Origin: Madurella fahalii
Taxonomy: Eukaryota > Ascomycota > Sordariomycetes > Sordariales
Reading direction: 5' to 3'
Length of the DNA: 64,000 nt
NCBI GenBank assembly: GCA_029876055.1
Contig: CM056874.1
Span: 8,866,001-8,930,000 of the forward strand
Part shown: positions 41,493 to 51,976 of the stretch, one piece after another
Layout: each line of letters opens with the position of its first letter
How positions within the stretch are numbered: position 1 is the first letter of the stretch
Position numbers and translations under genes: made by a program
The notes under the pieces: model-generated
Database searches by the model: none
Told to the model about the DNA's origin: nothing
The model's input: only the letters and a program-made list of their open reading frames with translations

Positions 41493-42518
41493 CTAATAGT
41501 ACGGCCCAGGAGGAATCATGCCTAGTTCCATGGTATAGCCCCCTTGTAGCGTCAACTTGAACTCTTCGGTGCTGTACCAGCCGCTGTCGTCGTCAAGCAC
41601 GCGGTACTCTTCCGGGTTCTTGCGGTCTGTGACTGGAATACGGCGGGGCTCCGGGGCTGCGTCGTCCTCGAGCTCATCGCCGCCCAGCAGCCGATCCTTG
41701 CACACCTCGACCCACCGCTACTGCTTGTTCTCAGTCATGGTGTTCTCGGCAAATGTCTGCGCCTTGATCTCTAGTCCGCTAAAGCGGCCGTCTCTGGTGC
41801 TTCACGCCGTGCCCTCGTCTCCTAGTACGGCGAACTCGCGCACGTACTGGTCCAGGTCCCCCCGGCGTTTGGCTAGGTATTCTCTTAGGACTATCGGCGT
41901 CCTCTCATGCGCTTCTAGAACGGGTACCTGAGTTACCTTGATCTTGTCCTACGCCTCGATTGATATGTCGCGTAATTTGCACCGGCGCGCGGGCGGGAGA
42001 AATGACACAGCGGTTGAGGGGCTGCCCATGGTTCTGGGCAAGACGAATGATAAAGTGCGTAAACATACGGCTCTTTGTCGGATGAGCTCAGCCAGCTCGG
42101 ATTGCGGGTATGTGGCCATTACCTCGACGGCGATATGACGCAGATCCCGGCCGAAAAGCGCATTCTCGGGCTATGTGAGGAACTTGTGCATAGCGCCAGC
42201 CTGGTATCGGCCCCAGTAGAGTGTATCGATAGCTGGGATAAAGTGACGATATGGCACAGCAAAGCCCGCAGTCGGGGAGTACCGTAGCCGGACAGCTCCA
42301 GACGCGAGAACAGCCTCACGCGCGGTACGACAGACGTGGGCGACGGCCGGCCAGGCCGTATCGACGATGAAGGGAAGGGCCGGCTCTTCGTCGGCATATA
42401 CATCAATCCCAAGGGGCCACACGATGCAAACCTCAGGCTCAGGATTCGGGACGTCAAGAGCCCAGATGACGAGTTGAAGCTCGACAGGCAAGTTGCAGAA
42501 GAGATTAAAGGATGCCAT
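41493..42518 (-). pseudogene. 2EXR-domain protein gene with four in-frame stop codons
   Basis: The frame is 342 codons including the terminal stop. It opens with MASFNLFCNLPVELQLVIWAL, the signature of the fungal 2EXR domain, and continues AHVCRTAREAVLASGAVRLRY. It can be read without any frame change to EFKLTLQGGYTMELGMIPPGPYY. It is interrupted by TAG at 42171-42173, TAG at 41949-41951, TGA at 41802-41804 and TAG at 41718-41720. The sequence between stops keeps a protein-like character (for example RHIAVEVMATYPQSELAELIRQRA and LREYLAKRRGDLDQYVREFAVLGDEGTA). Each stop differs by one C-to-T or G-to-A transition from a sense codon, which fits RIP or similar mutation. All four could also be changed to Trp codons by A-to-I mRNA editing as known in Sordariomycete sexual tissue, so function is not excluded. 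Confidence 0.85.
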
Positions 42519-42927
42519 GGCGGCAATGTTGCTGAAATAGGGCGCGAGTGGCCAAGTGAAGTGAAAAAAAAGGACGTAACCAGGCTGCTGGCCGGAGTAG
42601 TGCGTTGAAGTGAGTAGGACAAGATATGCTCGGGTGAGGGGCCAATTATAATGAGAGTGGTTTTTCGGACTGTAGGAAGGTAGTGGTTACACTGCATTGA
42701 CGAGTTTTCGATTCACGAAAACGGGATCACCTCAGGGCGTCAAGGGTGTAAGCAGGCCCTAAGCAATAAGTGATGCGCCTTAAGGAGCATCTTCACCTTG
42801 ATAATTACATTAATCCGACAGTTTCAAATCGACCACCCTTGGCCGTGCGCGCCCGCAATTGTTGCCGCGAGAACCTGACCAAAGCTACCAAAACATTCCC
42901 AGCTCGGATCGGAACATTCTATCAACA
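42519..42927. other. Divergent intergenic region
   Basis: The space between the 2EXR pseudogene and the dienelactone hydrolase gene holds no additional gene I can support. Confidence 0.5.
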
Positions 42928-43895
42928 ATGCAAGCCCCACTGTGCCGCGATTGCTTCACGGGCACTCTCCGCGGCGATGTAGTGCCCTCTGGCGCCGAAG
43001 AGGTCGTTCACGGCATCCCAACCTATGTCGCGCGCCCTGATGCTGGTGTCCAGCCGCTTGGGATAGTGGTCATCGCTACCGACGCCTTCGGGTGGAAGCT
43101 GCGCAACACGCGCGCGCTCGCCGACGCGTATGCCCGGCGCGTCCCGTGCATCGTCTACGTGCCCGATTTCTTCAACGGTTCTTATCCCTTCGAACACGAC
43201 CCTGGTTCCCCTCGGCCCACGCGCACTAACACAAGTACCACTGATTAGGCCATGCAATCCCCGAAAGCGGCATGCTCGTGCTGGAAGACGAGCCCCGACC
43301 TACTGACGGATTCCTGACCCGCCTGTTCAAGCGAGTCTGGACCACGCTGCGGATGGTCCCCATCATCCTCAGATTCGCTTGGTTCAACCGACGCAGCGTG
43401 ACCGAACCGCGGACCATGAGCTTTATGCGCGCTGTGCGTACCACGCCGGGCCCTCCCGCAGGAGGGGCACCGCCCAAGGTCGGGGTCGCCGGTTTCTGCT
43501 GGGGCGGGCGCCCCACGGTGCTCTGGTCGCATGACGAGCCGCAGAACAAAGTGCTCGTCGGCGGGAGGGAATACCCGCTCATCGACTGCGGGTTTACCGC
43601 GCATCCGAGTTTGCTGAAGATCCCGGAGCACATCGAGAAGGTGGTGCAGCCGCTAAGTGTGGCGAACGGGGAGGATGATGAGTGGATGGGCCGCGGGAAG
43701 ATGGAGAAGCTCGTGAGCATCTTGGAGGCGAAGAATGCCGCTGCCGGAAAGGAGATCCATGAGGCGGTGGTGTATGGTGATGCTAAGCACGGGTTTGCCG
43801 TGCGCGGGGACAGGGATGATCCGAAGCAACGGGAAAGGGGAGATCGGAGTGAGGATCAGGCTGTGAGGTGGTTCAAGAGGCATTTCGAAGAGTGA
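42928..43895 (+). CDS. Dienelactone hydrolase family protein, 298 aa
   Basis: This alpha/beta hydrolase belongs to the dienelactone hydrolase family, whose classic reaction opens dienelactone to maleylacetate in aromatic ring catabolism; fungal members are mostly uncharacterised. Exons are 42928-43177 and 43249-43895; the 71-bp intron (GTTCTT..ATTAG) restores the conserved PDFFNGHAIPES block across the junction. The nucleophile motif is GFCWGG with Cys167; the catalytic His is His264 in DAKHGFAVRGD, and an Asp near 226-227 (NGEDDEW) probably completes the triad. The insert of about 55 residues between the N-terminal strands and the nucleophile (TRLFKRVWTTLRMVPIILRF) is a membrane-like or cap helix seen in fungal forms. 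No signal peptide, so probably cytosolic. It sits beside a VAO-type oxidase. Confidence 0.94.
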
Positions 43896-44694
43896 TGCTG
43901 ATCTTTGTGGAGTTTCCTTGCGCCTTCCTGGTTACTAATTGTACTACGCTACGAAGTCTATTGATCTATCGAGGCCTGAATTCACAGGTACCAGTTGTCC
44001 TGCCGCCCCGATTCAACCATAGCCCTGCTTCTTTTGTTTCTGCCGTCGGAAACATCGGACTTGCGACTGCATCGTTGATTGGGCTTACTACTTGGGTAGT
44101 CCGAGGGTTGAGCGACACGGGATACTCACACAAGCTCAGAGGCAGTAGTACTGCTTTTCGTATAAGATTCCGAAGCATTCGGCATCATAAAGGCGACGTA
44201 TATTGATGTCATTGCCCAGACTATCGTCGCGGATGTCTCCGATCCACTGTCGGTTATAGATGAAGCCGCATGCCGTCTCATCCATACCTATGCTGCTGAC
44301 GCATCCACAGAGTTTGCAACGCAGGGATGGAGAAAACAGCCCACTTTGCCTCAGAAAGCGGCTCGGTCAAGGGGGAAAGGTGAGGGGCTGCAGGAAGCCC
44401 CGCATGGTCCCTGGGAAGACGCCGGCTGGTATTTGTATTGCCGGAATTGGAGAACCAAACAAGATGATTATTGCAGCGGCCGATTGCCCAGATCGGTAAC
44501 AACATGACACTGTCCCCCGTTCTTTCTTGCAGGTGTTGGTTCGACACAAACACGGTAGTTGCAATCCCGTCCCAGGCTCGAGCCGTACTTTAGGGAGGCG
44601 GCCCCTAGCGAGCAACAATGCCTCACCGTTCCCAGCGTATTCGCACTGCAGCCTGCAAACCAACGTAGTACTGTTGACCGATCCAACCGTCGAA
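43896..44694. other. Intergenic region upstream of the VAO-type gene
   Basis: No gene is visible; several short frames on both strands have no domain. The part directly upstream of 44695 is the presumed VAO promoter. Confidence 0.5.
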
Positions 44695-46673
44695 ATGTCC
44701 ACCACTTTTCCCCCAACATACCCTTACCCCGACTACGAAGCCGCTCACCAGTCTACGTACGAGCGAGCCCCGCGATACCCCATCAAATCCGCCCTCCCGC
44801 CTGGTGTCCGCGAAGCAGACTTTGATAAAGCGATCCAGGAGTTCATTGCAGTAGTCGGCCATGATGCTGTCTTCATCAATGAGGGGCTCTCGGACTACAT
44901 CGATCCGTACGACGTGCACGAAGGCAAGGACGACAAGCGGAAAGTGCCGAGTGCTGCGGTCTGGTGTGCCACGCTCCCACGCCCCTAACCCCAGCTCAGC
45001 ACTACTAATAATACTACCGAGAAAAGCCCCAACTCGACCGACCAGCTCAAACAAGTCCTCGCGATTGCCAACAAGTACAAAATCCCCGTCTGGACCTTCT
45101 CCCGTGGCAAGAACCTCGGCTACGGCGGGCCCGCGCCGCGCGTCAACGGGTCGGTCGCCCTCGACCTGCACCGCATGAACAAGATCATCGAGGTCAACGA
45201 CGAGTTCCACTACGCGGTTGTCGAGCCCGGCGTGACCTTCATCGACCTGTACCGGCACTGCGTGGAGAATGGCAAGAAAGTGTGGCCGTCGACGGCAAGC
45301 TTGGGGTGGGGGAGCGTCATGGGCAACGTACGTCCCGCCTTCGAACGGGGGTTGGGGGGATGGGGGATGAGTGAAACTGTGTATAAAGCGGGTTTTGTTT
45401 AGCTGACGTGACGTTAGACGCTCGACCGGGGCATGGGCTTCGGCATGAACTTTGCCCACCACCAGCACATGGCCGGCATCGAGGTAATGCTCGCCGACGG
45501 GGACGTGGTGCGTACGGGCCAGTTCGGCATCACGGCGTCGCCGTCGGCCTTCCTCTCCAAGTTCACCTACGGCCCCTCGGTCGAGGGCCTGTTCCTGCAG
45601 AGCAACATAGGCGTCGTCACCAAGCTCAGCATCTGGCTGACCCCGCAGCCGCAGGCGTACATGGCGTGCACCTTCTCCATGCCGGCGTTTGAGGACATCG
45701 TCGTCATGACCGACGCGTTTGGCGAGATGAAGCGCAACGGGACGATCCAGAGCTGCGTGTGGTTCACCAGCCTGATCGAGACGCTTTGCATTTCCGGGAG
45801 GCGCGAGGATTACTGGAAGGGTGAAGGCCCCGTCCCCGACTGGCGGCTCGAGGAGCTGCGGAAGGAGACCGGCTTCGGGCACTGGTATGCGCGGTGGGGG
45901 CTGTACGGCCCGAAGCGGATCGTGCAGGCGCAGTTTGACGAGATCAAGGAGGTGATGGCGAAGAAGGCGCCGACGGGGGAGATCAACGGGGTGATGTATG
46001 CGAACGACGACGGGGTGGACGCGGCGTCTGTTCCCGAGCAGCACGGTAGCATGTTTGTCGGTGTGCCGTCGCTATGGAGTTTGCCCCTGATCAATTGGCC
46101 GATTCCGAGGGACAGGGTCGGAAAGCCTGCACACGGCGACTATGCGCCCGTCATCCCGTCGTCGGGCAAGCTTGTGCTCGAGTGGATGCAGGTCAGCAAG
46201 CCAATCTGCGAGGCCAACGGGGTCGAGCTGATGGCCGATTTCTTCATGCACGAGCGCCACGTCGTGCTCATGAACATGTTCACTTGGGATCAGACGGACC
46301 CGACACAGAAGGACAAGATGAAGCGGCTGTATTATGGTTTGTACGAAGAGGCGAAGAAGAGAGGCTACGGCATGTACCGCGGCCATGTGAACCATATGGG
46401 TGAGTTTGACAACTGGTGGCGGCGAGGTGTCTGGCTTACCAATTAATTCATGCGCTTGCAGACCTCATTGCGAACATGAACGACTTCAACAACCACGCCT
46501 ATAACAGATTTGTCGAAAAGATCAAGGTTCGTATCTGTTGCTGAACAAGAGGAGCGGGACTGACTGCCGTCAAGGATGCCGTCGATCCAAACGGAATTCT
46601 TTCGCCAGGGAAGCAGGGCATCTGGCCAAATAGGTTCCGTCATCTGAGGGAGACCCAGGAGCCCGATGTCTAG
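44695..46673 (+). CDS. Vanillyl-alcohol oxidase-type flavoenzyme, 580 aa
   Basis: The enzyme belongs to the VAO/4-cresol dehydrogenase flavoprotein group, which oxidises para-alkylphenols such as vanillyl alcohol, eugenol or 4-ethylphenol. Exons are 44695-44963, 45000-45327, 45418-46399, 46462-46526 and 46575-46673, all GT..AG and in frame; the first intron is only 36 bp. The FAD-binding PP-loop region reads WTFSRGKNLGYGGPAPR, followed by VVEPGVTFIDLY, the SLGWGSVMGN..LDRGMGFG block, FTYGPSVEGLFLQSNIGVVTKL, and the cap domain with YRGHVNHMDLIANM and the C-terminal DPNGILSPGKQGIWP. Length (580) is close to the known 560-residue fungal enzyme. The PGKQGIWP terminal motif and absence of a signal peptide suggest an intracellular, possibly peroxisomal, enzyme; no canonical SKL is present (it ends PDV). 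Position between a DLH and a BVMO supports aromatic catabolism. Confidence 0.95.
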
Positions 46674-46885
46674 CTCATTGTCGTGGATTGGTTGTATTTC
46701 CATGAGAAGTAGCGAATCTATCTTTCTGCATTACATAGTAGTAGTACGAATACACGGCGCGGTGACAAGTGTCGGGACTTGGCCGCCAAGGAAGGATGAT
46801 ACAGCTGCTCTGTGCCAATGCCGCCTGACCAGAACGGGGATGGCACTTGTATAACAGATAACAAAACTGACCGATCCCATGTACC

Positions 46886-48382
46886 TCAAACATTCTTCGA
46901 CTTGGCCGGAAAAGTGTAGCGCATCCCGGTCTTGACGCTGGCAAACAGCAGCTGCCACATGTCCGACGCCCAGTTCATGCCCATCCTCCACGGACCGACG
47001 TCGGCAACCTTGGGCATCCGGTCATAGGCGCTCACTACATAGGTTGAGCTCAGCGTGAGGGCCGGCTTCACAGGGAGGCGGGCGCGCTCCGGCGGCTCGA
47101 TGAAGGGTGTCGCTGCCATAGCGCCCGTCTTTTCCATGTGTTTGATGACTTTGATCAGTTGACACGCCCGCACGTCGGCCCCGGGAGTCCAGGTTGCCGC
47201 CGAGTAGCCTGAGATGAACCCGGAGTTGGGGATACCCTCGAGCATGGCTCCGTTCCAGACATATTTCTGACCGACGGCGTCGCTCGCCGACTCACCATCT
47301 ACGATGACCGATATCCCAGACAAGATCATAAAGTACAGGCCCGTAGCGGTGATGATCATGTCGGCCTCGAGCTCCTCGCCGGACTTGAGCAAGATGCCCG
47401 TCTCGGTGACCGTCTCGATGGTATCAGTCACGACGCGGGCGTTTGGCTTGTGCAGAGCCTTGAAGAAGTCACCGCCGGGACAGAAACACAGGCGCTGCTC
47501 AAAGGGGTTGTATCGGGGGTTGAAGTGCTTGTCCACGTCAAAGCCCTCGGGAAGTTGCTTGCGCATCTCGGCCGTGATGAATCCCCTGCTGAAGCGGGGG
47601 AATGTCAACAACACCTTGACGAAGACGGTCTCGAAAAACATCCTCTGCCACCAGTTCACTGCCCTCGCCCAGCGGGCCGGCATAAACCTCGATAGCGAGC
47701 GAACCACGTGGTTTTCTTGCGGGCCGGGGACGACGTAGGAGGGACTCCGCTGGAGCATGGTCACGCTCTGGGCCGTTTTGGCGAGGGCGGGCAGGAGCGT
47801 AATGGCGGTGGCGCCGGAACCGATAATGATGATCCGCTTCCCGGCATAATCGGTGCTCTGGCCCCAGAACTGGGGGTGCACGACTTGACCGCCAAACCTC
47901 TCGATGCCCGGGATCACTACCGGGAGGGCCTCGTCGTAGCGATAGTAGCCCGAGGCGAAGATGAACCACCATGCCTTGAACTCCTTCTTCTCGACGGTGC
48001 CGTCGTCACGGGACACGTCGACGAGGAGTGTCCAGCGTTGCTCGTCGCTGCTCCAGCTGGCCGAGGTCAGGCGGTGGCGGAAGCGGATCTTCTTGTCGAT
48101 ACCCTGCGACGCGGCAGCGTCCTCCATGTAGGCCTTGAGGTACGGGGCCTCGCCCATCTCGGCGTCGTGGGGCCATGGGTACCACGAGAAGCCGAACAGG
48201 GTCATGGCGCTGTCGGAGCGGATGCCGGGATACTTCCAGAAGTCCCATGTGCCGCCAATGCAGTCGCGCGCCTCGAGAATCGCAAAAGTTCGGCGCGGCA
48301 GCTCCTTTTGCAGCCGATAGGCCGTGTTGAGGCCGCTGAGGCCGGCGCCCAGAATAACTATGTCGAGGGTTTCGATTGCCAT
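46886..48382 (-). CDS. Class B flavin monooxygenase (Baeyer-Villiger type), 498 aa
   Basis: The protein is a FAD/NADPH-dependent monooxygenase of the Baeyer-Villiger group. The N-terminal FAD Rossmann motif is GAGLSG at 12-17, the ILEARDCIGGTWDFWKYPGIRSD block follows, the BVMO fingerprint-like segment is FGGQVVHPQFW (the classic pattern is F-x-G-x3-H-x3-W), and the NADPH Rossmann motif is IIIIGSGATAI. Length is typical (about 500). The C-terminal part has ISGYSAATWTPGADVRACQLIKVI. It is intronless and converges on the VAO-type gene 213 bp away. Substrate may be a ketone such as an aryl-alkyl ketone, but this rests on the neighbours. Confidence 0.94.
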   Translation of the reverse strand: MAIETLDIVILGAGLSGLNTAYRLQKELPRRTFAILEARDCIGGTWDFWKYPGIRSDSAMTLFGFSWYPWPHDAEMGEAPYLKAYMEDAAASQGIDKKIRFRHRLTSASWSSDEQRWTLLVDVSRDDGTVEKKEFKAWWFIFASGYYRYDEALPVVIPGIERFGGQVVHPQFWGQSTDYAGKRIIIIGSGATAITLLPALAKTAQSVTMLQRSPSYVVPGPQENHVVRSLSRFMPARWARAVNWWQRMFFETVFVKVLLTFPRFSRGFITAEMRKQLPEGFDVDKHFNPRYNPFEQRLCFCPGGDFFKALHKPNARVVTDTIETVTETGILLKSGEELEADMIITATGLYFMILSGISVIVDGESASDAVGQKYVWNGAMLEGIPNSGFISGYSAATWTPGADVRACQLIKVIKHMEKTGAMAATPFIEPPERARLPVKPALTLSSTYVVSAYDRMPKVADVGPWRMGMNWASDMWQLLFASVKTGMRYTFPAKSKNV

Positions 48383-48936
48383 CGTTTTTTCGAAGTGGCG
48401 CTAAAGGGTTGATCAGGAGATGGTTTGGTTGAGATTTTCGACATGGATGGCCACGAAACCCGAGGCAACGCTCAGCCGCTAACTCGATCCCACATTTGGT
48501 GGGTGCAGGACAGTATTTAGTGATCTGCCCGGACCCCACTAACCAGTGACCACAGGGGCAAGCGAGGCAACGTAACCCGACCAGGGGCAGTCTTCCCAAA
48601 AAACCCAAAATGGATTCTTAACATCAAAAGTCTCCGGCTCGGCCGCTCCCTTCGGGTTCTCGCTTCGCAACATAGTGCGATCCCCGGTTCCGATAAGGAA
48701 AAGCCGCCGATACCATACATGCTATGGGAGGACGACCATCCACTAATTACATAGCACGTTCAAGCTTCCTAGTATTCCAGAGGTAGATAAGTAGGTAGGT
48801 CAGTTGCCAACGCTAAACTTTAGTGTTATCCAGCTCCTTAAATCGGTGGCCAATGGCGATGGTTAGAGCAATATCCGATGTCTGCTCGCTGTACTTCCAA
48901 TAGCCCACTTTACCTTTTGCTACATATGGTATCCTC
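48383..48936. other. Intergenic region
   Basis: The upstream region of the BVMO gene and 3' flank of the next gene. Several GGTAGGTAGG-like half motifs lie near 48783-48797; no gene is seen. Confidence 0.5.
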
Positions 48937-51336
48937 TCAATGAACCGTTGTCCGGCTAGGCCGGAGCTGGTCGTTTCCTAGGTAATACACAACTAAGGAG
49001 CCAACGTCAGTTGCATCTGACGGCACCACCAGTTCCGCATTGCCATTCCCATCCAGGACGGCCGTGCTCAAGAGCGTCTCGCTCGCGCCTTCGGCATGCA
49101 GCTCCACGATACCCCAGACATACTCCTCTGGTCCCGCAGCCACACTAATACGGACAGTCGAGCCATCCGCTGCCGCCGCCACCACCGTGGGGCCGGTCGC
49201 CGGCTCTTGATACCCGTTCGCCGCCAACGACCAGTCCGGCCTGGCTTCTCGGCAAGGCACACAACCGGGAGCCCAGTACGAGTCTGGCACAGCCCCTGTC
49301 ACGGGATTCCGATGCTCCCACCACATGCGCCGAATGTCAGGCCAATTCACCACCGTCCCAGGACCGCCCGCAAACCCGACCTCGCGATCACCCAGGAGCG
49401 AATCCTGTAGTGGCAAGTCCGGCACGAGCCCGTTGGTATCCTCCTGTCTACGCCTTAGGCTAGCCGCTGCCGTCCCATTCACACCTCGCTCCACGCCAGC
49501 CCATCCAGTACTCCAATTCCCACTCGTCCAGAAAGACTCGTCAACCGTGAGACACCACAACCTGCGCCTCTCCACTCCATCTCCTTCCCCGTCCGATTCC
49601 AAGACCACCTGGTCGTGATACATCCCCCCACCGAACCCGTTCTCCCCAGGCACAGTAGACGTCCCACTCCACAACTCCCTCGTCCGCAACGTAGTCGACC
49701 GCCCATCCTGGGATACCAGCACAACGGGCTGGATCCGCCAGTGGAAAGCAGCCCTCGACCGCACATCCCCAGCATTACCATCACCACCTGCGCCACTAGC
49801 GCCAGCAGTACCCCCCAGGCGGCAAGCCTCCCCGATTCGCCCCCTCCCACGGAACCAGCCCGCGCCCGATACCATACTCGACGCGTTGCGGGCATGTAAG
49901 CGCGCGAGCTCGTCGCAGCGGCTGTCGTCGGCGTAGAAACCGTAGGCGCCCGAGACGTTTTCCGTGTCGTCGTACGCCGCGGAGCGAGAGAGCAGGCGGC
50001 GCAGCGTGTTGAGGTCGTTCTGGTTGGGGTTGGTGGTGCGGTAGAAGGGCCGCCAACCCGGCGGGGCCGGGCGGGGCGCGGCGATCTGTCCGAGGACGCC
50101 GCGGAGGAATTCCGGCGGGGCCGGTGTGGGGTTGGCCGGGTCCGGCGCCGGGGCCGCGAGGATCCCGCCGTTTTCCCAGCCTGCGGCGTAATCGGCGAAG
50201 AGGAGGCGCGTGTAGTTGAGGTCGTGGATTTTCCATGCCCCCGTGGAGCCGTCTTTGATCAGGGTGTGGCGGAAGACGCAGAACTGCCATTGTGCGGTTC
50301 CTGTGGCGCCGGTGGAGTCCCCGATCAGGCCGATCTCGAGGCCGCGCGCGGTGGCGGAGCGGCCGCTGGGGTGGACTTGCACGATGGTACTGAAGATGGG
50401 GTGCTCGTTGAGAATTCCTGTGGTTAGGCCCTCTGGTCCCATTCTGGCGAGTGCACTTTGAATGCCGGCGGGCCCTGGTGAGGAAGATCGGCCCTGAACT
50501 GTGATGGTGCCGTTGGGAGTGAAGAGGCTGGCTACATCGGGCCACATGCGGCGATCGACGTAGTAGCCCATGCTGTGCACCAGGTTGCGCACCTCGTCCT
50601 CTTCATTGAGTTGGCTGATACGATATGATAGCTCTTCGACGCTCAGCGAAGTATTCCCAATGAGCGGAGGTGAAGGCTCGTTAGACAGGAGCACAGGCGT
50701 GCCCGCTTCGTTAGGAGTGAAGTGGTACGGGACGACTGGCACCGTCCCGTTTGCGCCGCTGTTCTTCCAACCATCGTCGTAGTTACCAGCGTATAGGGGG
50801 TAATACCGTAAGAGAGAAATCTCCCAGCGTCTACCGGAGAAAGCATACTCATTCTCAAAAATCCCGCCGTCGATTCTCGTCGCGCCGGCACCATCTCCGA
50901 GCATCCGCATCGCTGTCCACCGCCCCTTGGCCGTTTGTCCATCACCTGACAGCGTCACGACCGCCATGTCGTTGATACATACGTGCATCGATCCGGGGCG
51001 GACTCCATCCATCGCCCCGGCATCACCCCGTAGCCACTTCTCGATCGCCTCAGGTCCGACGGCGGTAACGGCTTCAGCATCAGATAAGATGTCGCCGGCC
51101 GCCGAACCCCAACGCAAGACGCCTGTGTCGGAGAAAAGCGACGCCATTTCGCGCCAGCGGCCGTATTGCACTAGCTGGGCAAATGTGCGTTGGAGGTTTT
51201 TGATCTCGCGGACTGACTCGACCCGGAAAAGATCCTGGGTCAGTGAATCGGTTGTGACCTCGTCTGCTGATACGAGCCAGGGGCACACCCAGAGGGCGAA
51301 CCCCAGTGTCGTGACCGCCCCGATGCGTACTCTCAT
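48937..51336 (-). CDS. Secreted protein with three NTF2/SnoaL-like domains and an Ig-like tail, 799 aa
   Basis: The ATG at 51336 exposes a signal peptide (VRIGAVTTLGFALWVCPWLVSADE); the open frame begins further upstream only at a GTG. Three regions have the alpha-plus-beta cone pattern of NTF2/SnoaL-like domains: about 30-190 (REIKNLQRTFAQLVQYGRWREMASLFSDTG), about 245-395 (DEVRNLVHSMGYYVDRRMWPDVASLFTPNGTITVQG) and about 445-620 (ENVSGAYGFYADDSRCDELARLHA, WRIQPVVLVSQDGRS). The final 75 residues (GSTVRISVAAGPEEYVWGIVELHAEG..VGSLVVYYLGNDQLR) look like a bacterial Ig-like beta-sandwich. N-glycosylation sequons are present (NGT, NTS, NYT). SnoaL-like folds serve as cyclases, isomerases or ligand binders; none is indicated here. 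Intronless, 2.4 kb, divergent from an M61 peptidase. Confidence 0.83.
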   Translation of the reverse strand: MRVRIGAVTTLGFALWVCPWLVSADEVTTDSLTQDLFRVESVREIKNLQRTFAQLVQYGRWREMASLFSDTGVLRWGSAAGDILSDAEAVTAVGPEAIEKWLRGDAGAMDGVRPGSMHVCINDMAVVTLSGDGQTAKGRWTAMRMLGDGAGATRIDGGIFENEYAFSGRRWEISLLRYYPLYAGNYDDGWKNSGANGTVPVVPYHFTPNEAGTPVLLSNEPSPPLIGNTSLSVEELSYRISQLNEEDEVRNLVHSMGYYVDRRMWPDVASLFTPNGTITVQGRSSSPGPAGIQSALARMGPEGLTTGILNEHPIFSTIVQVHPSGRSATARGLEIGLIGDSTGATGTAQWQFCVFRHTLIKDGSTGAWKIHDLNYTRLLFADYAAGWENGGILAAPAPDPANPTPAPPEFLRGVLGQIAAPRPAPPGWRPFYRTTNPNQNDLNTLRRLLSRSAAYDDTENVSGAYGFYADDSRCDELARLHARNASSMVSGAGWFRGRGRIGEACRLGGTAGASGAGGDGNAGDVRSRAAFHWRIQPVVLVSQDGRSTTLRTRELWSGTSTVPGENGFGGGMYHDQVVLESDGEGDGVERRRLWCLTVDESFWTSGNWSTGWAGVERGVNGTAAASLRRRQEDTNGLVPDLPLQDSLLGDREVGFAGGPGTVVNWPDIRRMWWEHRNPVTGAVPDSYWAPGCVPCREARPDWSLAANGYQEPATGPTVVAAAADGSTVRISVAAGPEEYVWGIVELHAEGASETLLSTAVLDGNGNAELVVPSDATDVGSLVVYYLGNDQLRPSRTTVH

Positions 51337-51976
51337 TGTGCTAGTTGACCCGTTGCTGGGGATGTCGTGGCATGGTGTTTCTCGGCTGATCACCGTGGAT
51401 CTTGCATTTAACCTGCTACGAGTAGTAATTGTCGGGCGCTGAGTAATCTGGTCTACACCGTGTGTTACCCAACAGGCGCATATGTATCACGGCCTTGCCT
51501 GCACGCCCTTAGAGCATAGATGACTACTTGGCCGGGCTAAAAGAAGCTGGCTACCTAGATACCTCTCCTCCTCAGGCTCGTACCTGATATCCTCCCGCCC
51601 ACGGACAGCGTCCACCACAGTTTCGCAGGAAGCTAGCAGCATTTACATTCTTCCGGGAAGGATTTCCAATACTACGGATCTTGGGGTGCATCGCACGCTT
51701 TAACCGAGACTCCAACGGAATCTTATTCGGCCGCCCCTTTGCAATACGCGCATCATACCCCATTAGTAGCAAGGTAAGGTAGTAGTGGGATTCCACTACA
51801 CGGGAACTCGGCCTCCATATCGCGTAGTCTGTGTCAACAACCTCCACGATCTAGAGAGATGCGGCAACATAAGGCAGCGTGGAACCCGCACGCGCGCATT
51901 TTCCGCATTCCATTCCTTCAACAACTGAATCCCACTGGCTTTCAACGCCACACATACCGCCCCGTCTTCAGTCCAA
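51337..51976. other. Shared promoter region of two divergent secreted-protein genes
   Basis: The 640-bp gap separates the SnoaL-like gene and the M61 peptidase gene, transcribed away from each other. No gene is seen; the strong CT-rich block begins only at the signal-peptide codons of the peptidase. Confidence 0.5.

Noticed and set aside
43178..43248. Possible in-frame continuation of the dienelactone hydrolase first exon to a stop near 43248
   Set aside because: Splicing here restores the conserved PDFFNGHAIPES block and the rest of the family domain, so the segment is an intron.
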